Source: Ornithinibacillus bavariensis (GTDB lineage Bacteria > Bacillota > Bacilli > Bacillales > Amphibacillaceae). From it: a stretch of 64,000 nt of DNA. Made by a program: the position numbers and the translations under genes. This document shows, piece by piece, positions 44,848 to 53,805 of the stretch. Below the pieces are notes generated by a model. It saw only the letters and a program-made list of their open reading frames with translations. It ran no database searches and was not told the origin of the DNA. Location of the stretch: assembly GCF_050433565.1 (NCBI RefSeq), contig NZ_JBNPWZ010000001.1:310001-374000 (forward strand), in the 5' to 3' direction. How positions within the stretch are numbered: position 1 is the first letter of the stretch; each line of letters opens with the position of its first letter.

Positions 44848-45894
44848 TTGAAGGCTTTAAATTTATATGGTGTAGAGGATCTACGATTTGAAGAGAATAC
44901 ACCGAAACCGGTAATCGAAGATGCAAATGATGTTATCATTAGGGTCAAATCTGTTGGAATATGTGGCTCCGACACTTCCCGTTATCGAAAACTTGGTCCT
45001 TATGTAGAAGGTATGACATTTGGTCATGAGTTCGCAGGTGAAGTGGTTGAAATAGGTGCTAATGTGACCAATGTAAAAGTTGGAGATCGTGTTGCGGGTT
45101 GTCCAGCATTTGTTTGTGATGAATGTAAAAGCTGTAAAAAAGGCGAGCCTGCTCGCTGTGAAAAGCTTTCTGTCATTGGTGCATACCGCCCAGGCGCTTA
45201 TGCAGAATATACGAAACTACCAAATACACATGTCATCCCATTACCCGATAATGTAGATTTTGATACGGCTGCAATGGTTGAACCATCTGCAGTAGTTGCC
45301 CATGGCTTTTATAGAACTACCATTCAGCCAGGTGCTGAAGTAGCTATTATGGGTGTGGGTAGTATTGGATTACTTGCCATTCAGTGGGCAAAAATATTTG
45401 GGGCAAAGAAGGTATATGCTATTGATATCGACAACAACAAACTAGAAATTGCTAAAAAGCTAGGCGCTGATGTTGCTATCAATTCGTTAGAAAAGCCTGC
45501 ACATGAACAAATTATGGATTATACAAATGGACAAGGAGTAGATTTAGCTGTAGAGTCAGCAGGCTCACCGATAACCTCTGCCCAGGTATTTGCATTGCCA
45601 CGTAAAGGCGGTGAAGTAGTATTTTTGGGTATTCCATATGCAGACATTCATATTGAGCGTTTCTTCTTTGAAAAAATTGTTCGTAACGAGCTAACCGTCT
45701 ATGGCTCATGGAATGCTATATCAGCCCCATTTCCGGGAAAAGAATGGAGCACCACCATTCATTATATGAGCACAGGACAAATACAGTCAGAACCAATGAT
45801 TTCTCACCGTCTATCATTAGAAGAAGGACCAGAAGCTTTCCGAAAAATCATCCATCGTGAAATGGATTCTGTAAAAGTAATTTTCCATCCGTAA
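44848..45894 (+). CDS. gatD: Galactitol-1-phosphate 5-dehydrogenase-like zinc enzyme
   Basis: The 348-residue dehydrogenase has SVGICGSDTSRYRKLG and TFGHEFAGEVVEIGANV for the catalytic zinc, CDECKSCKKGEPARC for the structural zinc, and IMGVGSIGLLAIQWAKIFGAKKV for NAD. It resembles GatD, which makes tagatose-6-phosphate. I chose the TTG at 44848, 8 bp after AAAAGGG, over the GTG at 44839. It is the last gene of the operon, before a strong terminator. Confidence 0.87.
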   Translation: MKALNLYGVEDLRFEENTPKPVIEDANDVIIRVKSVGICGSDTSRYRKLGPYVEGMTFGHEFAGEVVEIGANVTNVKVGDRVAGCPAFVCDECKSCKKGEPARCEKLSVIGAYRPGAYAEYTKLPNTHVIPLPDNVDFDTAAMVEPSAVVAHGFYRTTIQPGAEVAIMGVGSIGLLAIQWAKIFGAKKVYAIDIDNNKLEIAKKLGADVAINSLEKPAHEQIMDYTNGQGVDLAVESAGSPITSAQVFALPRKGGEVVFLGIPYADIHIERFFFEKIVRNELTVYGSWNAISAPFPGKEWSTTIHYMSTGQIQSEPMISHRLSLEEGPEAFRKIIHREMDSVKVIFHP

Positions 45895-45970
45895 TCCGAG
45901 CTTAGTTTCCATTGTTATTGATAAGATATAGTTAGGATTATTTAATATTAAAATAGATAGTCATTTATCC

Positions 45971-45999
45971 ATCCAGCATTTATTGCTGGATTTTTTTTT
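45971..45999 (+). terminator. Terminator of the galactitol-type operon
   Basis: ATCCAGCA and TGCTGGAT pair perfectly with a 5-nt loop, followed by nine T. Confidence 0.93.
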
Positions 46000-46436
46000 A
46001 TGTAATAACTAGGGTAGTTGTTTTCTAGCAGCTAGTAGATATCAATACTAGTATAGAAATCCTTTGTTACGATACAGGATACAAGTTATGTTGCCTAATA
46101 TTAATCAGTGATTATTCCTGCAAAGCAAGGAATAAGTAATGTATAGTTGGTGACTTCTAGTAATTGAAGGGATTATGTAAAATATCTTTGTTTAATGGGC
46201 AAAGTAAATAGAGGGTTTGACAATAACATTGAAGTTGGCAAACACCGTAATCTCAAGGGTTTTATTTTATGTTTGTTAAATAATAAAAACCATTGTACCA
46301 ATCATATCAGTTTACGTTATAATTAGGGATGGTATATTTTACATAGTGATAATGCTAACTCTGTTTTAGGGAATTTACATGGATATACTTTCATGAACGT
46401 ATACAATAGAAGGTAATTTACTGAAGGAGGCTATTC
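46000..46436 (+). promoter_or_regulatory. Gene-free stretch with the probable promoter of the peptide-type transporter
   Basis: No gene is visible. A possible promoter is TTGTAC (46293-46298) with TATAAT (46318-46323), but the 19-bp spacer is long. The ribosome site CTGAAGGAGG lies just before the next gene. Confidence 0.45.
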
Positions 46437-47969
46437 ATGCAAAACGTATTCAAAAAACTGGTACCTATAACCATATTTTTTGCATTGTTTTTAGTAATAA
46501 GTGCTTGTTCAACAGGGGATAGTGATAAGAATAAGGATGGATCTAGTAGCCAAGAAATTAATATACGAGTGAATAATGATCCTGATTTTCTTGATCCACA
46601 TATGGCAGAAGCTTCGATTACATTTCAAATGCTTTTAAATATTTTTGATGGCTTAATGTTCGGGGATACAGACGGTTCACTTAAGCCAGCACTTGCAGAG
46701 GATTATACGATTTCTGACGATGGATTAACGTATACCTTTACCATTCGGGATAATGTGAAATTTCACAATGGCGATCCTTTGACTACGGATGATATCATGT
46801 ATTCCTTTGAACGCCTAATGGGTAAAGGCTCTGGAAAGCCGCTAACTTCCAATTTTGATAATATTGCATCCTTAAAGGCTCCAGACGATAAAACCTTTGT
46901 CATTACATTGAAAAAACCGAATTCTGCCTTTCTATCGTATTTAACCGCACAGGATTCAGCTATATTACCAAAGAGTAATGATGGGAAACATAGTGAGGAG
47001 CCAATCGGTACAGGTCCATTTAAATTTAAAAGTTATAGTCCGCAGAATAATCTCGTATTAGAAAAAAATAAGGATTACTGGAAAGAAGGACTACCATATT
47101 TAGATAAAGTAACGTTTACCTTTCAGCCTGATGATCAGACTGCATTAATGTCTCTTCAAGCAGGTGAAATGGACTTAGTTTCCGTCGGGGCACATCGAGT
47201 TCCAGAGGTTGAAAATAATTTTAAACTAGAATATCAAAATAGTAATGCTACCTTATTAGTCGGATTTAATGAAGCAAGAGAACCGTTTAATGATACACGA
47301 GTTCGCCAAGCAATTAATTATGCGATTAATAAGGATGATATTATTGAAGCAGTGTTTTCTGGGTACGCAACAAAGATTGGATCGAATATGAGCCCTGCAA
47401 TGGGAGCATTCTACGAGGAAGGCCTTGAAAAGATGTATGACCATGACGTAGAAAAGGCGAAGAACTTATTAAGTGAAGCTGGTTATCCAGATGGATTTGA
47501 AACTACTATTTCCATTTCTTCACATGCTGCAATGTATACAGATGTTGCACAGATTGTTGTGGAAAACTTAAAAGAAATAGGAATAAAAGCAAAAATTGAA
47601 GTTGTGGAATGGGGAATATGGCTTGACCGTATTTACAAAGGTAGAGACTATGATATGACAATTATCGACTTTACTGGAAAGCTTTCTCCTTATGAAACCA
47701 TTAAACGTTATCAATCAGAGGATAGTGGTAACTTAGTTCATTTCTCCAACAATGAGTATGATGAATTAATGAAAAATGTATTGTTAGAAACAGATGAAAA
47801 CCGTCAGATTGAGATGTATCATCGTGCACAGGAGATACTTGCGGAAGAAGCAGCTGCAGCATTTATCGCTGATTATCAAATCATTTGGGCGATGAATCCT
47901 AAAATGGAAGGTTATAAGCTATACCCGTATTTCTTCCATGATTTATCTGAAGTGAAATTGGTTGACTAG
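46437..47969 (+). CDS. Peptide/nickel-type ABC transporter substrate-binding lipoprotein (family 5)
   Basis: The 510-residue protein has a lipobox ISAC with the anchored cysteine at residue 24, then the SBP_bac_5 fold: LDPHMAEAS, ALAEDYTISDDGLTYTFTIR, VKFHNGDPLTTDDI and ARVRQAINYAINKDD-like segments (DTRVRQAINYAIN). It captures peptides, nickel complexes or oligosaccharides. Two permeases follow, but no ATPase genes are seen in this window. Confidence 0.92.
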   Translation: MQNVFKKLVPITIFFALFLVISACSTGDSDKNKDGSSSQEINIRVNNDPDFLDPHMAEASITFQMLLNIFDGLMFGDTDGSLKPALAEDYTISDDGLTYTFTIRDNVKFHNGDPLTTDDIMYSFERLMGKGSGKPLTSNFDNIASLKAPDDKTFVITLKKPNSAFLSYLTAQDSAILPKSNDGKHSEEPIGTGPFKFKSYSPQNNLVLEKNKDYWKEGLPYLDKVTFTFQPDDQTALMSLQAGEMDLVSVGAHRVPEVENNFKLEYQNSNATLLVGFNEAREPFNDTRVRQAINYAINKDDIIEAVFSGYATKIGSNMSPAMGAFYEEGLEKMYDHDVEKAKNLLSEAGYPDGFETTISISSHAAMYTDVAQIVVENLKEIGIKAKIEVVEWGIWLDRIYKGRDYDMTIIDFTGKLSPYETIKRYQSEDSGNLVHFSNNEYDELMKNVLLETDENRQIEMYHRAQEILAEEAAAAFIADYQIIWAMNPKMEGYKLYPYFFHDLSEVKLVD

Positions 47970-47984
47970 AAGGGATTGGCTGGC

Positions 47985-48923
47985 ATGGCCTATTTTATTC
48001 GAAGGCTCGTTCTGTTATTTATTACATTAGTGCTTGTATCACTAATAACTTTTGCGGTCTTTCAAATTATACCTGGTGACCCCATTCGAATTATGCTAGG
48101 GCCAGAAGCCGATGAAACGCAAATTGAAACGTTAGAAAAAGAGCTTGGTTTAGATCAGCCCCTCCATATCCAGTACGTAGACTGGGTTGGTGGGGCAATT
48201 ACTGGTGATTTTGGAAAATCTATTCGTTTTTCTCGTCCAGTTTCCGACTTAATTTATGACCGAATACCAATAACATTTTCTCTTGCAGTGTTATCTGTCA
48301 TTCTAGTGGTAATAATAGCCATTCCACTTGGCATATATGTTGCTAAAAAGCCTAATTCATTGATGGACTATGCTCTTTCGACAGTAACTCAAGTAGGAAT
48401 GGCAATCCCATCCTTTTGGTTAGGAATGTTATTAATCCTATATCTAGGGATGACATTTTCATTTTTTCAGATTAGTGGCTATGTACCATGGTCGGAGAGT
48501 ATCTTGGGAGCGCTTGGAACCTTAATATTGCCAGCACTTACTATTGCTATTCCACAAATTGCCGTTTCTTTTCGATATATTCGTACCTCTGTACTAGAGC
48601 AAATGCAGCGTGACTATGTTCGTACCGCCCGTAGTAAAGGAATGCGGGAAGGTTCCTTGATGTATCGGCATGTACTACGGAATGCAATGATCCCAATTTT
48701 AACGGTCTTTGGCCTAATCTTTGCTGAAGTAGTTGCAGGTACGATTATTGTAGAACAAGTATTTGGCCTACCTGGTCTTGGTAGTCTATTAATAACGGCA
48801 ATTAGTTATCGTGATTTTCCATTAGTACAGGGGATTGTCATGTATATTACCTTGATTGTCGTCTTCATTAACTTTATTATTGATATTTTATATTCTATTA
48901 TAGATCCTCGTATACGACTATAG
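47985..48923 (+). CDS. Peptide-type ABC transporter permease (DppB-like)
   Basis: The protein of about 312 residues starts MAYFIRRLVLLFITLVLVS and shows IPGDPIRIMLGPEAD and the coupling loop DYVRTARSKGMREG, standard for DppB/OppB. I chose the ATG at 47985, 10 bp after AAGGGA; the TTG at 47976 is too near that site. It forms the channel with the next gene product. Confidence 0.93.
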   Translation: MAYFIRRLVLLFITLVLVSLITFAVFQIIPGDPIRIMLGPEADETQIETLEKELGLDQPLHIQYVDWVGGAITGDFGKSIRFSRPVSDLIYDRIPITFSLAVLSVILVVIIAIPLGIYVAKKPNSLMDYALSTVTQVGMAIPSFWLGMLLILYLGMTFSFFQISGYVPWSESILGALGTLILPALTIAIPQIAVSFRYIRTSVLEQMQRDYVRTARSKGMREGSLMYRHVLRNAMIPILTVFGLIFAEVVAGTIIVEQVFGLPGLGSLLITAISYRDFPLVQGIVMYITLIVVFINFIIDILYSIIDPRIRL

Positions 48924-48940
48924 CTAGGAGGTGGACCCGT

Positions 48941-49768
48941 ATGAAACGATTACGAAATGTTGGAAAACATATTAATCTATTACTCGGTGGGGCAATCCTA
49001 GTTTTTTTTCTAGTGATGATGACGGTTAGTTTCTTCTATACGCCATATGGTGTAGAGGAGATGGATATTCCGAACAAATTGCAGTCACCAAGTGCTGCTC
49101 ACTTGCTTGGTACAGATGAATTTGGCAGGGATATTTTTAGTCGAATGATGAAAGGAACACAGACAGCATTTTTTGTTGGAATTGTTGCAGTAGGAATTGG
49201 CCTTGTTGTCGGTACGATAGTTGGTGGTATTTCTGGTTATCTTGGGGGCTGGGTCGATGAAATTATTATGAGGGTTATCGATGCATTAATGGCATTTCCA
49301 GGAATTATTCTCGCACTAATGCTTGTGGCAGTATTTGGTTCAGGAATGTGGAATACGGCGATTGCTCTTGGGTTAATGGCTATTCCAGGTATTGCTAGAA
49401 TTGCACGTAGTGGATTTCTGCAGACAAAGGAGCAGGATTTTGTGTTGGCTGCCAAAGCGATGGGAATAAAGCCTATTACCATTATGTTTCGCCACATATT
49501 ACCTAATGTATCCTCACCATTGATTGTTGCAGCTTCGATAGCTTTCGCAGTAGCAATTTTAGCTGAGGCAGGTCTTAGTTATTTAGGCCTTGGTGTACAG
49601 CCACCTGATCCAAGCTGGGGAAGGATGCTTAAGGATTCACAGCCCTACTTAGTAAGTGCTCCCTGGTATACTTATGCGCCAGGGGTAGCTATTACGTTAG
49701 TTGTGCTAGGTTTTTATATGTTGAGTAATGCAATCAGTGAGATTAGTGATCCTAGAATGAGGGATTAA
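48941..49768 (+). CDS. Peptide-type ABC transporter permease (DppC-like)
   Basis: The 275-residue permease has HLLGTDEFGRDIFSRMMKG and the coupling loop DFVLAAKAMGIKPITIMFRHILPN, diagnostic of DppC/OppC. It ends SEISDPRMRD, a common family terminus. GCTAGGAGGTGG precedes the ATG. The operon stops here without dppD/dppF-type ATPases. Confidence 0.94.
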   Translation: MKRLRNVGKHINLLLGGAILVFFLVMMTVSFFYTPYGVEEMDIPNKLQSPSAAHLLGTDEFGRDIFSRMMKGTQTAFFVGIVAVGIGLVVGTIVGGISGYLGGWVDEIIMRVIDALMAFPGIILALMLVAVFGSGMWNTAIALGLMAIPGIARIARSGFLQTKEQDFVLAAKAMGIKPITIMFRHILPNVSSPLIVAASIAFAVAILAEAGLSYLGLGVQPPDPSWGRMLKDSQPYLVSAPWYTYAPGVAITLVVLGFYMLSNAISEISDPRMRD

Positions 49769-49785
49769 TGAAATATATATAGATA

Positions 49786-49830
49786 GGGAATAGCACTTAT
49801 GAGAGAGTTTCATGAAGGTGCTATTCCCTT
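49786..49830. terminator. Terminator after the peptide-type permease genes
   Basis: GGGAATAGCACTT and AAGGTGCTATTCCC pair with one wobble, and ATGA/TCAT extends the stem inward. A short T-rich stretch follows on the plus strand. The next gene is convergent. Confidence 0.75.
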
Positions 49831-49918
49831 TATTCATTTAGAAAACATTTTCCCAAGTAATAGCTAGCATTGCTCCAACCAATGCTAAGTAATCACATGT
49901 AATCCTAAGCGTAATGAA

Positions 49919-52210
49919 CTAGTTGGATATATTTACTTCAATTGGTACAGATACTAAGTTCCACTGTTTGCCGAGCATTTCAAATGTATGCATAGCAAAT
50001 ATTTGCGCTTGTCCAGGTGATAGAGCTGTAATGGTGTTTCCTTCAATTTGGACATTTTGTTCGTTCTCAGACGCAAAGAGTGTTGTTTCAATGTTTTGCT
50101 TTTCATCTACCCGATAGTTAACAAAAGTCTTAGCTTGAATGGTTGCCGTTTTTCCTACCTTTAAATTCCGCTTTTTAATTGGTGTGTCGATTTTAGTAGG
50201 CGCATCTGTTAGCCACTGTGTATAATCGGTTATTGGTCCAATAAGTCCTTTTTTGAGTAGTTCTTCAAAAGGCTCCTGACTACGGAATGTCCAGTGCATA
50301 TTTATAATACCTCGTTGTCTCATATACGTAATAGATTCCTCGGAAAGACTACCATAGCTAGAATTTAATCTCGCGCCGATTGTTGTTGCATAATTGAGCA
50401 TTTGTTCTGCATCCTGTATGCGCTGTTGCTCGGAACCAGGTACAGAGGCTGAATATAGATAGCCTACACTAATCCCCGGTGCAATTTCACGGAATTTCTT
50501 GACCGTGTCTATACTAAAGCTTTGTAGGACAACCATGTCTTCCATTCCTTCGTCCTTAATCTCTTGCAAAACTTGCTCTTCAATATTTTCAGCCTTTACT
50601 TCGATTAGAAGTATGATATCTTTGTCTTTAAACCCTTGAAGGAATTCACGGAAGGTTGGTACTTTTTCTCCTGCAAATTCAGGTCCGAATTTTATTCCTG
50701 CATCAAGTGAACGGATTTCCTCTAAGGTCAAATCTGCAACATTTCCAGTGCCGTTTGTCGTCCGATTGACAGTGGTATCATGCATTATAATTAGCTGTCC
50801 GTCTTTTGTTTGTTGTACATCAGTTTCAATAAGGTCTGCGCCTAAGTCGTATGCCAAATGATAGCCTACCATTGTATTCTCTGGGGCAAGGGAAGGTACG
50901 CCACGATGCGCGACAACAATAGGACGTTGTACGAATGTGTTTTCTGGATAAAGACTGTATGCTGTTACAGCCTTACTTGGATTTTCGGTAATAATCCCAT
51001 CAACACCAGCGTGTAGTAAATCATGAATATTCTCCCCAATTCCCCAAACAGCAATCGCACGAGTATGGAAAAAGTAAACAGTTTTATCGGTTATAAGACG
51101 CTCTGGTAGAACAATACTCATTGAACGACTACGGTTTGCATCCGTAACGAGCTTTTTTAGATCGTGCTTATTTAAATGTTCTTTATTGTAAAGAATCGCA
51201 CCACGTACTTGAGGGTGTGCTGCTTTAATTTGGTTAATAATTTCTTGATTGGAGGATATGATGTGAATATCTTTTGTGGAAACAGTGTCTAGAACTTCAA
51301 TCACTCCATTTGCTACGTCTTGATTTTCTACTTGGATAGTTGGTATTGCTTTCCCTCTTATACTAGCAAGCATATCCAAGAGTAATATATCTCCAACTGT
51401 AATGTTACCGCTTTCATTTAATTGCGCATCTAGTAGCACATTGGAAGCACCTGATAATAGGTTGGTATCACTAGAAATAATTGTTGGTGCATTTACCATA
51501 TTTGTGTCTGGTTCATCTGGTAAGAAGGCATTAGAATGTTCAATTGGTGGTAAATCATTTGCTCTGGTAGTTACGAGTACATTATCAAATTCTACAGTGG
51601 CGCCAGATACTTGAAAACCTAAATCTCCCTCTAACCATTGATTCGCAAGATCAGTATCAATTACTAGCTGACCGTTAATATATTGTTGAATACGTTCACC
51701 TTTTGCAATTACCTTAAGCCGATATGCTTGCCCATATCGAAAGTCCTCCGGATAGAACTTCTTTGCAGGTACACTCCATGTATTTGATTCTGTCCTTATT
51801 GCAAATTCTACTCCGTTTAAGGCAGAAGTTCCCTTACGAACAGCAAATTGGTAATATGGGTAGTTATCATTCTGTACGCGATACATGAGAGATACCCATC
51901 GAGCATTATCTACAGCAGATTTAAATGTTACATCTGCTTCAAAAACGTAGTCTCCGATTTTGTCAGGCACTGGAATTAATACTCTAGAAGGTGACGAAGT
52001 ACTTGAAGATGATAAGATCAGCTTCCCATCTTGAGTGGTTGCATTTCCCTCTAGAATCTCCCACCCGTCTGGTAGCTGTCCGTTTGTTAGCTGATTAAAG
52101 TTCTCTTCAATTAGCTTATTTTCATTTGCGGAAGCATGAGGTGTCTGTAGTAAATAGGTAAGCATAAATAAAATTGCTAGCATAGGAATTAGATAAATAA
52201 GTTTCCTCAT
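49919..52210 (-). CDS. Secreted multidomain glycerophosphodiester phosphodiesterase
   Basis: The 763-residue protein has a signal peptide (cleavage near residue 29), a LamG/DUF1080-like beta domain (about 33-215), a degenerate GDPD-like barrel half ending GVDGIITENPSKA (about 250-425), then a full GDPD domain from about residue 430 with HRGVPSLAPENT, IETDVQQTKDG and HDTTVNRTTNGTG, and a C-terminal Ig-like domain. GDPD releases glycerol-3-phosphate from glycerophosphodiesters or teichoic acid. It is divergent from an ABC importer, near glpP, and preceded by a leader terminator. Confidence 0.88.
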   Translation of the reverse strand: MRKLIYLIPMLAILFMLTYLLQTPHASANENKLIEENFNQLTNGQLPDGWEILEGNATTQDGKLILSSSSTSSPSRVLIPVPDKIGDYVFEADVTFKSAVDNARWVSLMYRVQNDNYPYYQFAVRKGTSALNGVEFAIRTESNTWSVPAKKFYPEDFRYGQAYRLKVIAKGERIQQYINGQLVIDTDLANQWLEGDLGFQVSGATVEFDNVLVTTRANDLPPIEHSNAFLPDEPDTNMVNAPTIISSDTNLLSGASNVLLDAQLNESGNITVGDILLLDMLASIRGKAIPTIQVENQDVANGVIEVLDTVSTKDIHIISSNQEIINQIKAAHPQVRGAILYNKEHLNKHDLKKLVTDANRSRSMSIVLPERLITDKTVYFFHTRAIAVWGIGENIHDLLHAGVDGIITENPSKAVTAYSLYPENTFVQRPIVVAHRGVPSLAPENTMVGYHLAYDLGADLIETDVQQTKDGQLIIMHDTTVNRTTNGTGNVADLTLEEIRSLDAGIKFGPEFAGEKVPTFREFLQGFKDKDIILLIEVKAENIEEQVLQEIKDEGMEDMVVLQSFSIDTVKKFREIAPGISVGYLYSASVPGSEQQRIQDAEQMLNYATTIGARLNSSYGSLSEESITYMRQRGIINMHWTFRSQEPFEELLKKGLIGPITDYTQWLTDAPTKIDTPIKKRNLKVGKTATIQAKTFVNYRVDEKQNIETTLFASENEQNVQIEGNTITALSPGQAQIFAMHTFEMLGKQWNLVSVPIEVNISN

Positions 52211-52293
52211 TAGAAATATTCCTCCTTACATATTGGTAAAAACTTACTTAAATACTATTTCTACGATTCTTTCCCCCTTTCGATATACGGTAG

Positions 52294-52353
52294 AAAAAAA
52301 GAGAAGAAACCAAATAGCCCTATAAATTAGGGGGATATTCGGTATCTTCTCTT
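52294..52353 (-). terminator. Leader terminator upstream of the GDPD gene, candidate GlpP target
   Basis: On the minus strand AAGAGAAGA pairs with TCTTCTCTT; inner ACC/GGT, ATA/TAT and CCCTA/TAGGG stems extend it, followed by seven T. It lies 84 bp upstream of the GDPD start with no gene in front, so it looks like a transcription attenuator. Its arms resemble those of the divergent leader at 52645. Confidence 0.7.
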
Positions 52354-52388
52354 GGACTCCTACCAGTATATAAAGTTAATAATAGTAT

Positions 52389-52418
52389 ATCCTATGGCGC
52401 ATAGGATTCGTCCATAGG
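52389..52418. promoter_or_regulatory. Competing hairpins in the GDPD leader
   Basis: ATCCTATG (52389-52396) pairs with CATAGGAT (52400-52407); alternatively CCTATGG (52391-52397) pairs with CCATAGG (52412-52418). The two pairings exclude each other. On the minus strand they precede the attenuator. Confidence 0.4.
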
Positions 52419-52644
52419 GAGAAGTCTTCATTCTATTAAACGGATTCTAGTAATTTAGAATTATATTTCTTTCCCAAGTTGTAGGTCCTGTAACTGGTAA
52501 GGATATAGATTACTCAGATTATTATAAAATACTGAGATACTATAATTATGTAATGAATTTAAAAATTTCCCTATTTACAAAAATGAAACCGTTTGCTAAA
52601 ATTAATACAACCTTAATTGAATAGTTCTCAGAGAATATAAGAGA

Positions 52645-52703
52645 AGAGAATGAAATGAAGGCCCTTTCTTTTTGGAGAGGGGGAATTTTTCGTTCTCTTT
52701 TTT
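52645..52703 (+). terminator. Leader terminator upstream of the ABC transporter operon, candidate GlpP target
   Basis: AGAGAATGAAA pairs with TTTCGTTCTCT (one wobble) and CCCTTTC with GAGAGGG inside, followed by six T. It sits 44 bp before the binding-protein start with no upstream gene on this strand. The 5' arm context AAGAGAAGA is the same as in the divergent GDPD leader. Confidence 0.7.
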
Positions 52704-52747
52704 CTATCATGGGAATTTATTCACTTAAAATTTAAAGGGGGATATAC

Positions 52748-53791
52748 ATGAAACGAATAGTTTTGGCATTATTTTCATTAGTATTTTTAGTAGGTTTTCT
52801 TGCCGCATGTGCAGGTGAATCTTCTGGTGATGGAAAGGGGAAAGGAAAAGGGGATTCCTCTGATCCAATAACACTTTATTCACCAGAAACTCCTGATTTA
52901 ACAAAGGAACTGGCTGCAAAGTTCGAGGAATTGTATGGACAAAAGGTAAACGTTCATTATGCTGGTACGAATGTGTTAGTAAACCAAATGATGGCGGAAA
53001 AGGGTAATCCACAAGCTGACGTTTGGTATGGTGGTGGGGGACTTCTACCGTTTGAATCTGCAGTTGATAAAGGTATCATTACGAAATACATACCAGAAAG
53101 TGCAGAAGACTGGGAAGTAGTTGAAAATGGTATAAAAATGAAGCATCAAGATGGATATTATGTTGGCACTGAATTATTCGTATTAGGTTTTGCTTACAAT
53201 ACAGATCTGGTAACTGAAGAAGAAGCACCAAAAACTTGGGAAGATTTATTAGATCCAAAATGGGAAGGGAAAATTCAATTCCCGAATCCAGCAGCATCCG
53301 GAACAGCGACACTTATGGTGTTAAGCCACATGATGCAGTATGGTGAGGAAGCTGGTTGGGAATATTTCCAAAAGCTAGCAGATCAATCAAACTCAATTCC
53401 TGACTCTGGTTCAGCACCTACAAAAGCAGTAGCAATGGGTGAAGCACATATCGCAGTTGGATTTGACTTTATGGCATATGAGCATAAAGCAAAGGGTGAA
53501 ACAGTAGATTTTGTTGTTCCTGATAAAACTCCTATTCTTGTAAACCCAGCAACTCTTGTAGAAGGTGCTCCAAACCCTGAGGGTGGAAAGAAATTCATGG
53601 ACTTTATGCTAGGTAAGGAAGCACAACAAATTCTTGCAAATTGGTATCATATTCCAATTAATAAAGAAGTAGAATCTAAAACACCTTTAAATATTGATTC
53701 TATCAAGGAAAATGCAGTTGATTTAGATATTGATTGGGTAAACGAAAATTATGATCGTATTCGTAATGAGTGGAAAAGTAAAATTAACTAA
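52748..53791 (+). CDS. ABC transporter substrate-binding lipoprotein (Fbp/2-AEP type)
   Basis: The 347-residue protein has lipobox LAAC with cysteine 21, a Gly/Lys-rich linker and a type-II binding fold (ITLYSPETPDLTKELAAKFEE, NPQADVWYGGGG, IQFPNPAASGTATLM). Relatives bind ferric iron, 2-aminoethylphosphonate or other phospho-compounds. Its place between a secreted GDPD and GlpP suggests glycerol-3-phosphate or a glycerophosphodiester, by inference only. AAAGGGGGATATAC precedes the ATG. Confidence 0.88.
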   Translation: MKRIVLALFSLVFLVGFLAACAGESSGDGKGKGKGDSSDPITLYSPETPDLTKELAAKFEELYGQKVNVHYAGTNVLVNQMMAEKGNPQADVWYGGGGLLPFESAVDKGIITKYIPESAEDWEVVENGIKMKHQDGYYVGTELFVLGFAYNTDLVTEEEAPKTWEDLLDPKWEGKIQFPNPAASGTATLMVLSHMMQYGEEAGWEYFQKLADQSNSIPDSGSAPTKAVAMGEAHIAVGFDFMAYEHKAKGETVDFVVPDKTPILVNPATLVEGAPNPEGGKKFMDFMLGKEAQQILANWYHIPINKEVESKTPLNIDSIKENAVDLDIDWVNENYDRIRNEWKSKIN

Positions 53792-53805
53792 AGGAAGTTG
53801 ATAAT

